Counted from the first letter of the stretch, positions 1 through 8,988 are shown. The stretch is 64,000 bases of DNA from Dyadobacter flavalbus (GCF_006149045.1 NZ_VBSN01000016.1:1-64000); one strand, 5' to 3'. The notes: generated by a model from the sequence alone, not told the origin. Translations and numbers: made by a program.

Positions 1-81
1 TCCTTTAATACTATCTCCGTTCAGATAAGCATTTACAATCGTTAGTCTGAACTCTACACTGAATTTTCTGTTTTTACCCAT
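1..81 (-). CDS. IS3-type transposase OrfA, N-terminal fragment cut by window edge
   Basis: Reading the minus strand from an ATG at 81 gives 27 codons without a stop to the window edge: MGKNRKFSVEFRLTIVNAYL followed by NGDSIKG. This is the usual beginning of the helix-turn-helix OrfA protein of IS3/IS150-type elements (basic start, then EFRLxIVxAYLxG). OrfA binds the element ends and is joined to OrfB by frameshifting in this family. Only the N-terminus is inside the window, so group and integrity cannot be judged. Confidence 0.75.
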   Translation of the reverse strand, partial: MGKNRKFSVEFRLTIVNAYLNGDSIKG

Positions 82-87
82 AAAAAA

Positions 88-120
88 TGCCCCCAAGAAG
101 TGTCTAACTTTTTGGGGGCA
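88..120. repeat. Hairpin inside the IS end
   Basis: TGCCCCCAA and TTGGGGGCA form a 9-bp inverted repeat around a 15-nt loop, between the IS tip and the OrfA start. A hairpin here could block read-through transcription or translation into the transposase from outside, as described for several IS families. That role is inferred. Confidence 0.6.
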
Positions 121-159
121 GTGCAAAATTACATCATCCGGTGCATTGCAGAATTTTAA

Positions 160-1407
160 TTATTTTTCGCTGATCAGTTTATTCATCAGACTGTTAAAAT
201 CAGCAACAAACTCGTCGTAATATTTGCCCGTTCCCGGACCTGAAAAACCCGTATGAATTTCGCGTACCTTGCCTTTTTTATCAATAAAGATGGTTGTTGG
301 ATAAGACATTACTTTGTTCAGCATCGGCAATGCTTTTCCTGTTGCTTCGTCGGTGTTCGTGCCGGCCAGCAAAACCGGATAGCCAATATTAAGACGTTCA
401 ACCATTCTTTTAATCTTTGGCCCGGAGACTTCCGGCTTGTCGGATCTTTCAAAAGCCAATCCGATAATTTCCACGCCGCGGTCCTTGTTTTTCTTGTACC
501 ACGGCGCAAGGAAGTTCGTTTCGTCCATACAGTTCGGGCACCACGAACCCAGAATCTGGATAATGACCGCCTTATTTTTAAAGCGTTCATCTTTCAACGA
601 GACATTGTTTCCGTTGGCATCCGGAAAGGTAAAATCCACCGTTTCGTAGCCCGGTTTCAAAAACGTAAGTTTGGTGGCATCCGGCAATGCAGCATTCGGG
701 TCCAACTTTGCCGTCCATGTTTTATAGCCTTTTAGCCCCGACCACAAACCGCCTTTCAGCGTTCCGTCATTTTGGATCGCAGCTTTAAATAACATCGCAT
801 TGGAACCATCGAAAGTAGACAGATACAAACTGTCACCGTTCAGACTTCCGGTAAGAAAACGGTAATCGCCGGTCGGAGTCAGAAACGAGCCTTCCACATT
901 GCTTCCGGTTTGGGTAAGGCTTCCAACTGCGCGGGTTGTATCGCCGGTTGTTTCATTTCTGAAAGTCGTTGCCCATTTGCCTGAAACGTTTTTGGTCGTT
1001 GAAGCTTTTCCTTCCTGAAAAAATTTATAGTTTTCACCAAAACGGGCTTCAAACGGCAATGAGCCTGCTACTGCGCCGTTGCTGTAACGGTAATATTTCC
1101 CTTTCAGCTGATCTCCATCCGCTTTTGCCACGATTTTGGAATCAAAAAGCTGCATGGGAATAACAAGCGAGTCATTTTCAAAATAAACCGAGTCCATTCG
1201 CAGCCTTTCTTTTCCGTTCACGACGTAAACGGCATATGTTTTATCACCGGCATTTTTCGTTATATCGAGCAGTAAAGGCAGGGTATGGCCTTCCCGACTG
1301 AGGCTTGCGCGCCATATTCCGGTCTTTAAATCCTTTTCAGCCGATGATTTGCACGCCGCCGGTATGATCAGTGCCAAAGCACTCAGAACAGAAACTATTA
1401 ACTTCAT
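160..1407 (-). CDS. TlpA/ResA-like thioredoxin-family lipoprotein
   Basis: This is a 415-residue exported protein. Residues 1-18 are hydrophobic and end in PAAC, so Cys19 could be lipidated, although Pro at -3 makes the lipobox weak. Residues 25-240 form a lineage-specific beta-rich region with no catalytic motif that I recognise. The C-terminal third is a thioredoxin fold with the redox motif WCPNC at 289-293. Such proteins reduce disulfides or help cytochrome c maturation in the periplasm; here only a thiol-disulfide role is supported. The gene stands alone between the IS end and rsmH, which is divergent. No N-terminal DUF4369 domain is evident. Confidence 0.8.
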   Translation of the reverse strand: MKLIVSVLSALALIIPAACKSSAEKDLKTGIWRASLSREGHTLPLLLDITKNAGDKTYAVYVVNGKERLRMDSVYFENDSLVIPMQLFDSKIVAKADGDQLKGKYYRYSNGAVAGSLPFEARFGENYKFFQEGKASTTKNVSGKWATTFRNETTGDTTRAVGSLTQTGSNVEGSFLTPTGDYRFLTGSLNGDSLYLSTFDGSNAMLFKAAIQNDGTLKGGLWSGLKGYKTWTAKLDPNAALPDATKLTFLKPGYETVDFTFPDANGNNVSLKDERFKNKAVIIQILGSWCPNCMDETNFLAPWYKKNKDRGVEIIGLAFERSDKPEVSGPKIKRMVERLNIGYPVLLAGTNTDEATGKALPMLNKVMSYPTTIFIDKKGKVREIHTGFSGPGTGKYYDEFVADFNSLMNKLISEK

Positions 1408-1488
1408 ATCAATAAATTATTATAAAATAACCTGCGCGTCATTAAATTAAATCCCTTGTAAACCGCAATTCCTACGCCTGAAAATTGC

Positions 1489-1496
1489 TAAGTTTG
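1489..1496 (+). promoter_or_regulatory. Candidate -7 promoter element of the rsmH cluster
   Basis: TAAGTTTG fits the Bacteroidetes -7 consensus TAnnTTTG and lies 49 nt before the rsmH start. No TTG of the -33 element is found at the usual 19-21 nt spacing, so support is partial. Confidence 0.4.
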
Positions 1497-1544
1497 TAAC
1501 TGCCACCCGGCAAGAAATAGTTCCTAATACGTTCCTTTTAACAA

Positions 1545-2462
1545 ATGGATTCACAAAGTACATATCACGAGCCTGTCATGTTAACTGAATGCCTGGAAGG
1601 GCTTGCGATTAAACCTGAGGGCACTTATGTGGATGTGACTTTTGGCGGAGGCGGCCATTCAAAAGCCATTCTTGAGAAACTGACGACAGGCCGACTGCTG
1701 GTTTTTGACCAGGACCCGGATGCTGCTGCCAACGCTGAGGTCCTTAAAGGTAATGAAAAATTTACATTTATCGCCGCCAATTTCAGGCATCTCAAACGAT
1801 ACCTCAAACTGCATAAAGCGGAAAAAGTAGACGGCATTCTGGCGGATCTGGGTGTGTCTTCACATCAGATCAATACGCCGGTAAGGGGATTTTCAACGCG
1901 CTTTGATGCCGACCTGGACATGCGCATGAACCCGAATATCGAAAAAACCGCACGTGAAGTCCTGAATTCAAGATCTTCTGCCGAACTTCAGCGCATACTC
2001 GGCATGTACGGCGAAGTCACCAACGCACGTACGGCGGCGGAAGCGATTTTTGCAGCACGGCACAATTCACCGATTGAAACCGTCAATGAGCTTAAAGGAA
2101 TTCTGATGCGGTATGCGCCCAAACATCGTGAAAACAAGTATTTCGCACAGGTTTTTCAGGCATTGCGCATTGAAGTAAACGACGAGCTGAGCGTTCTGGA
2201 AGAGTTTCTGACGCAGGTTCCGGAAGTGCTTCATCCCGGCGGAAGGCTTGTGGTCATGTCTTACCATTCGCTGGAAGACCGGCTTGTCAAGAATTTTATT
2301 CAGAAAGGAAAATTCGACGGAGAAATGGAAAAGGATTTTTACGGCAATATCATCAAACCGCTCGCAAGTGTCACAAGAAAGCCGATAGAAGCAACTGCAG
2401 AGGAAATTGCAGCCAATCCGAGAGCACGCAGCGCCAAATTGAGGATCGCAGAAAAATCGTAA
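1545..2462 (+). CDS. rsmH: 16S rRNA (cytosine1402-N4)-methyltransferase RsmH
   Basis: At 305 residues this has the usual family length. It begins with the family signature YHEPVML and has the SAM-binding loop DVTFGGGGHS (GGGGH at 34-38). The C-terminus has SYHSLEDRLVK and ends in NPRARSAKLR, both hallmarks of MraW/RsmH. The enzyme methylates C1402 in the decoding centre of 16S rRNA using SAM. It opens the dcw-type cluster here; the usual upstream partner mraZ is missing, and the preceding gene is the divergent TlpA-like protein. Confidence 0.95.
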   Translation: MDSQSTYHEPVMLTECLEGLAIKPEGTYVDVTFGGGGHSKAILEKLTTGRLLVFDQDPDAAANAEVLKGNEKFTFIAANFRHLKRYLKLHKAEKVDGILADLGVSSHQINTPVRGFSTRFDADLDMRMNPNIEKTAREVLNSRSSAELQRILGMYGEVTNARTAAEAIFAARHNSPIETVNELKGILMRYAPKHRENKYFAQVFQALRIEVNDELSVLEEFLTQVPEVLHPGGRLVVMSYHSLEDRLVKNFIQKGKFDGEMEKDFYGNIIKPLASVTRKPIEATAEEIAANPRARSAKLRIAEKS

Positions 2463-2598
2463 GCCATGAACATGTGCTTTGGGCAATCGGCTTTTAGCCA
2501 TTCGCTTTTGGGAACATACATGTTTGCTGTTTGACGTGATTGTAAAAACGGATCATTGCAGTTAATTTAAGTAAAAACTATCCTGACGATTTCTAGCC

Positions 2599-3009
2599 AT
2601 GTCGGAAAATAAAAAAAGACCGAAACCTGTTCCGCCAAAGCCGCCCAAACGCAAAAGGGAATATCATTTATTCAACTGGCTGAACCGTTTTTTGCCGCTG
2701 GATAAAGCTTTTGGAGAAAGGATTCCCGGAAAAGAGGAACGCCTGCCCGTCAAGTATTTTTACTATTTCGGCTGGGTTGTCATGCTGCTGGTTGCTTATG
2801 AAAGAATCGGTTTTCAGTCTGAACAATATGTGAGGAACAGCATCAAGCTTAAAAAGGAAGTAGACGACCTTCGTGCCGAATATACTTCCATTCATGCGGA
2901 ATACATGAAAAGCGGGAAACAGTCGGTCGTTATTGAAAAGGTAAAAGCAGAAGGGCTGGAAGAAAACCTGAACCCGCCCAAAAAGATCATTATCAAAGAA
3001 GATGAATAG
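2599..3009 (+). CDS. ftsL: FtsL-like division protein
   Basis: This small 136-residue protein has FtsL topology. It has a Lys/Pro-rich cytoplasmic tail (1-50), one membrane helix around 52-68 (VKYFYYFGWVVMLLVAY), then a charged, probably coiled-coil periplasmic segment (75-120). Sequence similarity to FtsL is always low, so the call rests on topology and on its position between rsmH and ftsI, where FtsL-like proteins sit in Bacteroidetes. Its expected role is to bridge FtsB/FtsQ and activate FtsW-FtsI at the septum. It lies 136 nt after rsmH and 56 nt before ftsI. Confidence 0.75.
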   Translation: MSENKKRPKPVPPKPPKRKREYHLFNWLNRFLPLDKAFGERIPGKEERLPVKYFYYFGWVVMLLVAYERIGFQSEQYVRNSIKLKKEVDDLRAEYTSIHAEYMKSGKQSVVIEKVKAEGLEENLNPPKKIIIKEDE

Positions 3010-3065
3010 CTGCTCCGGCTTTTCGGGACGCAATCATTACTCTAAATCAAGGCACTTTTCTCAAA

Positions 3066-5216
3066 ATGGGTACAAAGAATGATATAGAAAGCGGTTCAAA
3101 CAACAAGAAAGCGCTGATTAACCGTGCCAGGATGGTGGGCTGGCTGCTGTTTTGCCTTGCCATTATGGTTTTTGTCAAACTCATCCGCGTTCAGTATTAC
3201 GATGAATTCAAAGGAAAGACGTGGGCCGAATATTCTGTTAAAAATGACCTGAAACTGGATACGATTCCGGCCATGCGCGGCAATATCTATTCCAGCGACA
3301 ACAGTCTGCTCGCTACTTCGCTTCCTTATTATTACGTCGGCTTTGATACCAAGGTGGCGGATTCGGTCTATTTCGATAACAATATTGACAAACTTGCCCG
3401 GCTGCTTGCAAGCAACTTCGGGGAAAATACAGCCGGCGAATACAAAGCCAAGATCAAGCGTTACCGTAAAAGCAAAACCAAAAGATATTTAAGACTTAAA
3501 AGCCGGCAGATAAGCCATCTTGAACGGGAGAAAATCAAGAGCTGGCCGTTTTTTAACAAAGACCGGAAAGGCGGCGGCGGGAAATTCGAAACCATTTACA
3601 GGCGATACAAACCTTTCAGTCCGATGGCCGACCGTACTGTCGGCGGCATTGACCCGAAAAGCGGAAGAGGCTATATCGGCATCGAAGCAAGCTTCGACAA
3701 AAAGCTGGAAGGAAAATCCGGAATCGGATGGGTGGAAATGGTGGAAGGCGGCATGAAAATCCCGGTCGGCGACGCACTGAACGTGCAGCCCGAAGCCGGA
3801 AGAGACGTGTATACAACGCTTGATATGAACTTTCAGGATATGGCCGAAATTGCGTTGCGCCGGAAACTGACTGAAAGCATGGCCAATTTCGGCTGCGTGA
3901 TCGTGATGGAAGTAGCAACCGGAGAAATCCGGGCCATGGCAAACCTGACCAAAAGAGGCGACGGAAAATACGAGGAAGTGTTCAATTATGCCGTTGCAGG
4001 AAGCGCCGATCCCGGCTCAACCTTCAAACTGCCGACGATGATGGCTTTGCTGGAAGAAACAAAACTGGACCCGGATCGCGTTACGGTCAATACGGGTTCA
4101 GGCTCGGTAAGATTCAGGGGAACGCAGATCAATGATTCCAAAAGAGGCGGGCACGGCGTTCTGACCGCTACGCAGGTTTTTGAAAAATCGTCAAACATCG
4201 GCGTACATTTGCTGATGCAGCGTTATTTTTTCTCCAAACCGGACACGTATCTTTCCTATCTTAAGAAATTTCACCTGACTACACCGACGGGCATTCACAT
4301 GAAAGGAGAAAAACCTCCTTATATCAAAGACCGGACGTCCAAGCGGTGGAGCCATTATTCGCTCACTTTCATGTCTTATGGATATGAAATGCAGATGACG
4401 CCGCTGCAAACGCTTGCCCTGTACAATGCGGTTGCCAATGACGGTTACTGGGTACGGCCCATGATCGTACGTGAAATCAGGAATGCCGAGGAAATCGAGG
4501 ATAAAATGGAGCCTTATGTCGAAGATAAGCCGATATGTTCTCCTGAAACCATCCGGAAAGTTAAAAAAATGCTGGAAGGCGTTGTAAATGAAGGCTCGGC
4601 AAAAAATATCAGTTCGGAACTTTATCAGATTGCAGGAAAAACCGGAACGGCACAGAAACTGATCAACGGCCAGTACACGGCCGGAAAATACTACACGTCG
4701 TTTGCCGGCTACTTTCCTGCCGACAAACCGAAATACAGCTGCATTGTCATCATTGACACGCCTCAGGGAAAAGGCGCAAACTATACGTTGTACGCAGGAA
4801 GCGTGGCCGCGCCTGTTTTCAAGGAAGTTGCAGACCGCATTTACGCCTATGACGTGAGCATTCAGAAACCGGTAAAAGATTCGCTTCCGGAAACTTCGAA
4901 AGATGTGAAATGGGCCGGCAGATCTTCTGACCTGAAAATAATCAGCAAGGAACTGAATCTTACGCCTGCTCCCGAAGATACCGAATATGCCGCTGCTTCT
5001 CTTTTCAAAAAAGGCAAAACCAAGTGGACGCCGCGCAGCGTTGATTCCAAAGATGTTCCCGATCTGCAGGGTATGGCCATGCGCGATGCCTTGTACATTC
5101 TGGAAAACAAAGGTTTCAGGGTTACTTTCAAAGGATCGGGCAAAGTTGTGGAACAGTCGCTACCGCCCGGCGCCAATAAAACCGGAATAAAAACAATCCT
5201 TTTAACATTACAGTAA
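3066..5216 (+). CDS. ftsI: Septal peptidoglycan transpeptidase FtsI/PBP3 with PASTA tail
   Basis: This 716-residue class B penicillin-binding protein crosslinks septal peptidoglycan. A membrane anchor lies near 21-41 and the dimerisation domain follows (about 65-235). The transpeptidase domain shows STFK at 318-321 with the nucleophile Ser318, SSN at 375-377 and KTG at 525-527. The last 55 residues (DVPDLQGM onward) form a single PASTA domain, common in Bacteroidetes FtsI. The gene is followed after 8 nt by murE, so the two are surely cotranscribed. All three catalytic motifs are intact. Confidence 0.95.
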   Translation: MGTKNDIESGSNNKKALINRARMVGWLLFCLAIMVFVKLIRVQYYDEFKGKTWAEYSVKNDLKLDTIPAMRGNIYSSDNSLLATSLPYYYVGFDTKVADSVYFDNNIDKLARLLASNFGENTAGEYKAKIKRYRKSKTKRYLRLKSRQISHLEREKIKSWPFFNKDRKGGGGKFETIYRRYKPFSPMADRTVGGIDPKSGRGYIGIEASFDKKLEGKSGIGWVEMVEGGMKIPVGDALNVQPEAGRDVYTTLDMNFQDMAEIALRRKLTESMANFGCVIVMEVATGEIRAMANLTKRGDGKYEEVFNYAVAGSADPGSTFKLPTMMALLEETKLDPDRVTVNTGSGSVRFRGTQINDSKRGGHGVLTATQVFEKSSNIGVHLLMQRYFFSKPDTYLSYLKKFHLTTPTGIHMKGEKPPYIKDRTSKRWSHYSLTFMSYGYEMQMTPLQTLALYNAVANDGYWVRPMIVREIRNAEEIEDKMEPYVEDKPICSPETIRKVKKMLEGVVNEGSAKNISSELYQIAGKTGTAQKLINGQYTAGKYYTSFAGYFPADKPKYSCIVIIDTPQGKGANYTLYAGSVAAPVFKEVADRIYAYDVSIQKPVKDSLPETSKDVKWAGRSSDLKIISKELNLTPAPEDTEYAAASLFKKGKTKWTPRSVDSKDVPDLQGMAMRDALYILENKGFRVTFKGSGKVVEQSLPPGANKTGIKTILLTLQ

Positions 5217-5224
5217 TTCCATTT

Positions 5225-6706
5225 ATGGAAAGCAATCAGGAAAAAAAACTCAGCGACCTTTTAAACGGAATTCCAGTAATTACAATAACGGGTTCACAGG
5301 AAGTTACGATCAGTAATATTATCATAGATTCAAGAAGAGTCTTGCCGGGAAGTATGTTTGTGGCACTGCGCGGAACACAAACGGACGGACATCAATTTAT
5401 TGAAACGACCGTTAATGCCGGCGCAAGCGCCATACTTTGCGAAGAACTTCCGGAACAGCTGAACGACAACGTCACTTATATCCAGACCGAGGATTCTGCG
5501 GCGGCAATGGGAATGATAGCTGCGGCTTTTTACGGCCATCCTTCGCAAAAACTTTCACTGGTCGGCGTTACAGGAACCAACGGCAAAACGTCCGTTGCCA
5601 CATTCCTTTTCCAGCTTTTTCGCGCACTGGGTTACCGATGCGGGCTTTTGTCGACCGTTCAGAACCAGATTGAAGACGAAATTATCCCTTCCACGCATAC
5701 AACGCCGGATGCCGTTGCACTGAACAAGCTGCTTTCGGAAATGCTGGAAAAAAAATGCAGCCATGTATTTATGGAAGTAAGCTCGCATTCGGTTGCTCAG
5801 CACCGCATTACGGGATTGCATTTTGCAGGCGGCATTTTTACCAATATCACACACGATCACCTCGATTTTCACAAGACTTTTGACAATTACATCAAAGCCA
5901 AAAAAGGCTTTTTTGACCAGCTTCCAAAAACGGCATTTGCGCTTGTGAATGTGGACGACCGCCGCGGATCGGTTATGGTACAGAATACCAGAGCGAAAGT
6001 GGAAACCTATTCGCTGCAGACACTGGCTTCGTTCAAGGGCAAGATCATTTCGGATACGCTGGCGGGCATGCACATGGAGATTAATCAGCAGGAAGTATGG
6101 TTTCGCGTAATCGGCCGTTTCAATGCGTATAATCTGCTGGCTGTATATGGCGCTGCTTTGCTGCTTGGCGAAAGTTCCGAGGCTGTGCTTACCGAACTTT
6201 CCAATCTGAAAAGCCCTCCCGGGCGGTTTGAACAATTTCATTCCGCCGACAATATCGTTGGCATTGTGGATTACGCGCATACGCCGGATGCGCTTGAAAA
6301 TGTGCTTGAAACCATTACTCACCTGCGTCACGGAAATGAAAAAGTAATTACAGTTGTTGGCTGCGGAGGAAACCGCGATGCAGAAAAAAGGCCGAAAATG
6401 GCGGCTATTGCGTGTAAGTACAGCAATCTCGTAATCCTGACTTCAGATAATCCGCGCTATGAAGACCCGCTGGATATTCTTGAACAAATGCGGAAAGGCG
6501 TTCCTGCGCAGGATTTCAAGAAAACAACCGTAATTCCTGACAGACGCGAAGCAATTTTCAGAGCCGGCCTGGAAGCAAATCCGGAAGATATTATTCTGAT
6601 TGCAGGCAAAGGCCATGAAAATTATCAGGAAATAAATGGTGTAAAACATCATTTCGACGACAAGGAAGTTTTGCTTGAAGTTTTCAAAAAGCATCTTTCC
6701 AACTGA
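5225..6706 (+). CDS. murE: UDP-MurNAc-L-Ala-D-Glu:meso-diaminopimelate ligase MurE
   Basis: This is a 493-residue Mur ligase. ATP binding is shown by GTNGKT at 117-122 and carbamylated-Lys-region motifs follow. DNPR at 408-411 is the signature of enzymes that add meso-diaminopimelate rather than lysine, so the peptidoglycan is predicted to be DAP type. It acts in the cytoplasm as the third amino-acid adding step before MraY. The 8-nt gap to ftsI indicates one transcript. A strong hairpin follows the stop codon. Confidence 0.95.
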   Translation: MESNQEKKLSDLLNGIPVITITGSQEVTISNIIIDSRRVLPGSMFVALRGTQTDGHQFIETTVNAGASAILCEELPEQLNDNVTYIQTEDSAAAMGMIAAAFYGHPSQKLSLVGVTGTNGKTSVATFLFQLFRALGYRCGLLSTVQNQIEDEIIPSTHTTPDAVALNKLLSEMLEKKCSHVFMEVSSHSVAQHRITGLHFAGGIFTNITHDHLDFHKTFDNYIKAKKGFFDQLPKTAFALVNVDDRRGSVMVQNTRAKVETYSLQTLASFKGKIISDTLAGMHMEINQQEVWFRVIGRFNAYNLLAVYGAALLLGESSEAVLTELSNLKSPPGRFEQFHSADNIVGIVDYAHTPDALENVLETITHLRHGNEKVITVVGCGGNRDAEKRPKMAAIACKYSNLVILTSDNPRYEDPLDILEQMRKGVPAQDFKKTTVIPDRREAIFRAGLEANPEDIILIAGKGHENYQEINGVKHHFDDKEVLLEVFKKHLSN

Positions 6707-6737
6707 ATTCCTGCTGTTAAAACCTGAACTTTCCCTG

Positions 6738-6763
6738 TTTCCGGATTAATAATAATCCGGAAA
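6738..6763. terminator. Hairpin between murE and mraY
   Basis: TTTCCGGATTA and TAATCCGGAAA form a perfect 11-bp inverted repeat around a 4-nt loop (ATAA). It is not followed by a T run, so it may be a weak terminator, an RNA-processing or stability element, or a protein site. It separates murE from a promoter-like sequence for mraY. Confidence 0.5.
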
Positions 6764-6787
6764 TACGACTTTAAACCGGAAGGCCTT

Positions 6788-6817
6788 TTGCTTAATCTCT
6801 GAAAAAAAGCAACTTTG
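6788..6817 (+). promoter_or_regulatory. Candidate mraY promoter
   Basis: TTG at 6788-6790 is followed after 19 nt by CAACTTTG at 6810-6817. This matches the Bacteroidetes TTG-N19-21-TAnnTTTG layout apart from the first base of the -7 box. It is 26 nt before the mraY start, so mraY could be expressed independently of the hairpin-ended upstream transcript. Confidence 0.5.
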
Positions 6818-6843
6818 CAGCCATTATCCCAACACGTTCTTCA

Positions 6844-8058
6844 ATGCTCTATTATTTATTCGATTATCTCGACAGGAATTTCAATATACCCGGTGCCGGT
6901 GTATTTCAATATATTTCTTTCAGGGCGTTAGGTGCAACGGTACTTTCGCTCTTTATTGCCGCTACTTACGGAAAAACCATTATTAATTTTCTGCGTAAAA
7001 AACAGATGGGAGAATCCATCCGTGACCTCGGGCTTGCCGGGCAAATGGAAAAAGCCGGAACGCCTACCATGGGCGGGTTCATTATTCTTGCATCCCTGCT
7101 GATCCCCGTACTGCTTTTTGCCAAGCTAAGCAACGTATATATCATTTTATTGATCATCACTGCTTTATGGACCGGCCTGATCGGGTTTGTGGATGATTAC
7201 CTTAAAAAATTCAAAAATAACAAAGACGGTCTTCACGGAAAATTCAAGATTGTCGGGCAAGTCGGTCTTGGATTGATTGTAGGCTTGACGCTTTCTTTCA
7301 GCGACAATGTAAGAATCCGGATTTACGAAAAACCACTGCTAAGCTCCAACCTGGGCGAAATTCAGCGGTACAGAGATATTATTCATCCGACCATTACGAC
7401 AATTCCTTTTACCAAAAACAACGAGTTCGACTATAAAACACTTTTGTTCGGCTGGCTTCCGGAGGAATATACCTGGGTTATTTACACCATTATTGCAATT
7501 TTCATCATCACGGCAATTTCGAACGGTGCAAACATTACAGACGGAATTGACGGGCTGGCAGCCGGCGTTTCCGGTATCATTGCGCTTACATTGGGCGTTC
7601 TGGCTTATTTATCGGGTAACACCAAATTTTCACAATACCTGAATATCATGTACATCCCGAATTCGGGTGAGCTTGTGATCTTTTGTGCGGCATTCATCGG
7701 TGCCTGTGTCGGGTTTTTATGGTATAATGCTTATCCTGCTCAGGTTTTTATGGGCGACACAGGAAGTCTGATGCTGGGTGGCGTCATTGCCGTAATTGCG
7801 CTCGCGATCCGCAAGGAATGGCTCATCCCGATCATGTGCGGCATATTCATTGCTGAAAACCTTTCAGTAATCATTCAGGTCAGTTATTTCAAATATACGC
7901 GAAGGAAATACGGAGAAGGACGCAGGGTATTTTTAATGTCACCTTTGCATCATCATTATCAGAAAAAAGGAATCCACGAATCCAAAATCGTAACCCGGTT
8001 CTGGATCGTAGGAATTATTCTCGCCATTCTTACTTTGGCAACTTTGAAATTAAGGTAG
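6844..8058 (+). CDS. mraY: Phospho-MurNAc-pentapeptide transferase MraY
   Basis: MraY transfers phospho-MurNAc-pentapeptide from UDP to undecaprenyl phosphate, making lipid I at the inner membrane. The 404-residue polytopic protein shows TPTMGG (73-78), the catalytic DDYLKK (117-122), NxxDGxDGL (230-238), FMGDTGS and the C-terminal HHHYQKKG loop. The stretch at about 150-200 is longer than in Escherichia coli MraY (360 residues), as is usual in Bacteroidetes. murD, ftsW, murG and murC would normally follow. Here the cluster ends and a repeat region begins. Confidence 0.95.
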   Translation: MLYYLFDYLDRNFNIPGAGVFQYISFRALGATVLSLFIAATYGKTIINFLRKKQMGESIRDLGLAGQMEKAGTPTMGGFIILASLLIPVLLFAKLSNVYIILLIITALWTGLIGFVDDYLKKFKNNKDGLHGKFKIVGQVGLGLIVGLTLSFSDNVRIRIYEKPLLSSNLGEIQRYRDIIHPTITTIPFTKNNEFDYKTLLFGWLPEEYTWVIYTIIAIFIITAISNGANITDGIDGLAAGVSGIIALTLGVLAYLSGNTKFSQYLNIMYIPNSGELVIFCAAFIGACVGFLWYNAYPAQVFMGDTGSLMLGGVIAVIALAIRKEWLIPIMCGIFIAENLSVIIQVSYFKYTRRKYGEGRRVFLMSPLHHHYQKKGIHESKIVTRFWIVGIILAILTLATLKLR

Positions 8059-8120
8059 TTTGATCAAGCTAAAAGCTGTTGGAAAGCGGCGGCTCTGCTG
8101 TATTGGAACTTTGTGGTAAA

Positions 8121-8230
8121 AGTCATGGATTGTCATGGATTGTCATGGATTGTCATGGATTGTTATGGATAGTAATGAATTGTAAGAAATTGTCATAGAT
8201 TGTTATGCATTGTCATAGATTGTTATTTTG
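8121..8230 (+). repeat. Array of eleven 10-bp repeats, unit TGTCATGGAT
   Basis: From 8121 the sequence falls into consecutive 10-nt units. The first four are TGTCATGGAT (the first begins with A), then come degenerate forms such as TGTTATGGAT, TGTCATAGAT and TGTTATGCAT. The period is kept throughout without insertions. It starts 62 nt after the mraY stop codon. Exactly one helical turn per unit could give phased curvature or a set of side-by-side protein sites. Together with the inverted array at 8290-8409 it fills the 360-bp gap between mraY and the DUF4136 gene. Confidence 0.85.
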
Positions 8231-8289
8231 AATGAAGGACGAAGCGTAAATGAACGGCTGTACTCAACACAAAAACCCCTGACTAAAAT

Positions 8290-8409
8290 AACAACAAATG
8301 ACAACCCATGACCATAAATGACAATTCATAACCACAAATGACAATTCATAACCACAAATGACAACCCACAACTACAAATGACAATGCTTGACAATACATG
8401 ACAATCCTT
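8290..8409 (-). repeat. Second 10-bp repeat array, inverted relative to the first
   Basis: About twelve 10-nt units containing AATGACA or CATGACA run up to the 3' end of the DUF4136 gene. Read on the minus strand they are variants of the unit at 8121-8230 (TGTCATnnAT). The two arrays therefore face each other around about 60 nt of ordinary sequence (8231-8289). A transcript could fold into a long imperfect hairpin. A 20-nt higher-order repeat is visible in the middle (AATTCATAAC then CACAAATGAC, repeated). Confidence 0.8.
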
Positions 8410-8418
8410 CATTCCAGC

Positions 8419-8988
8419 TTACCTTCCTACCTGCTCGCTGTATCTCCGTGGATCGTAACCTTTTGCAAAAAGCGGGTACTGATCAAAAATACGTCTTACA
8501 ACGCTTCTGTAATGATTGTTTGAGTTTTCAACGCCATTGAAAATGCCCGAAGCATAACCTCTCCACACAACCTGATCGCTTTCTGCATCAATAAGCGATA
8601 CGATCAAAGTTCCTTTATCCAGCGCATATTTTATCGGCTCGTAACGGAAACCGTCATTTTCGGTATCGACCCAGTTTTTTATAACCGGCTGCATATATCC
8701 CTGGTAACGAAGGTTATCGTAGAAAATACCGTAATTAACAAGTAAAGTAGGTTTTTCGGCAGTCAGCTTGTATCCTCTTACCTGCATCTGCCGGCGGATG
8801 GCCTCGTATATTTCCGTGCAAAGATTATTGGTATCTCTTTCGCATTCCAGAAAAGTATAGGAAGAGTAATCTTTAAAATTGGTTTCGTAACTGTAATCGT
8901 GTTCTACAAACACCTTCCGGCCACTGGAGCATCCTGCAATGATCATTACGAAAAGTAAAGCGGTGTAAATTGTAACGTACTTCAACAT
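8419..8988 (-). CDS. DUF4136-type lipoprotein
   Basis: A start at ATG 8988 gives a 189-residue protein beginning MLKYVTIYTALL with the lipobox IIAGC, a clear lipoprotein signal. An upstream in-frame extension to 9057 would bury the signal peptide and is rejected. The mature part begins VFVEHDYSYETNFKDYSSYTF and ends with VVWRGYASG and a VRRIFDQYP segment, typical of DUF4136 proteins. The function of this family is unknown. It is followed (lower coordinates) directly by the 10-bp repeat array and lies 95 nt downstream of aroB on the same strand, so it may share its transcript. Confidence 0.75.
   Translation of the reverse strand: MLKYVTIYTALLFVMIIAGCSSGRKVFVEHDYSYETNFKDYSSYTFLECERDTNNLCTEIYEAIRRQMQVRGYKLTAEKPTLLVNYGIFYDNLRYQGYMQPVIKNWVDTENDGFRYEPIKYALDKGTLIVSLIDAESDQVVWRGYASGIFNGVENSNNHYRSVVRRIFDQYPLFAKGYDPRRYSEQVGR

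Larger units (their letters stand above)
1..125 (-). mobile_element. End of an IS3-family-like insertion sequence
   Basis: The OrfA start lies 39 nt from a G/C-rich end (minus strand TGCCCCCAAAAAGTTAGACA), which resembles IS150-group termini. The right boundary is approximate, between about 120 and 130. The element lies just beyond the stop codon of the TlpA-like gene at 160 and does not interrupt it. The other end and any target duplication are outside the window. Confidence 0.6.

Noticed and set aside
8121-8409. CRISPR array
   Set aside because: Units are 10 bp without unique spacers and without cas genes; it is a tandem repeat.
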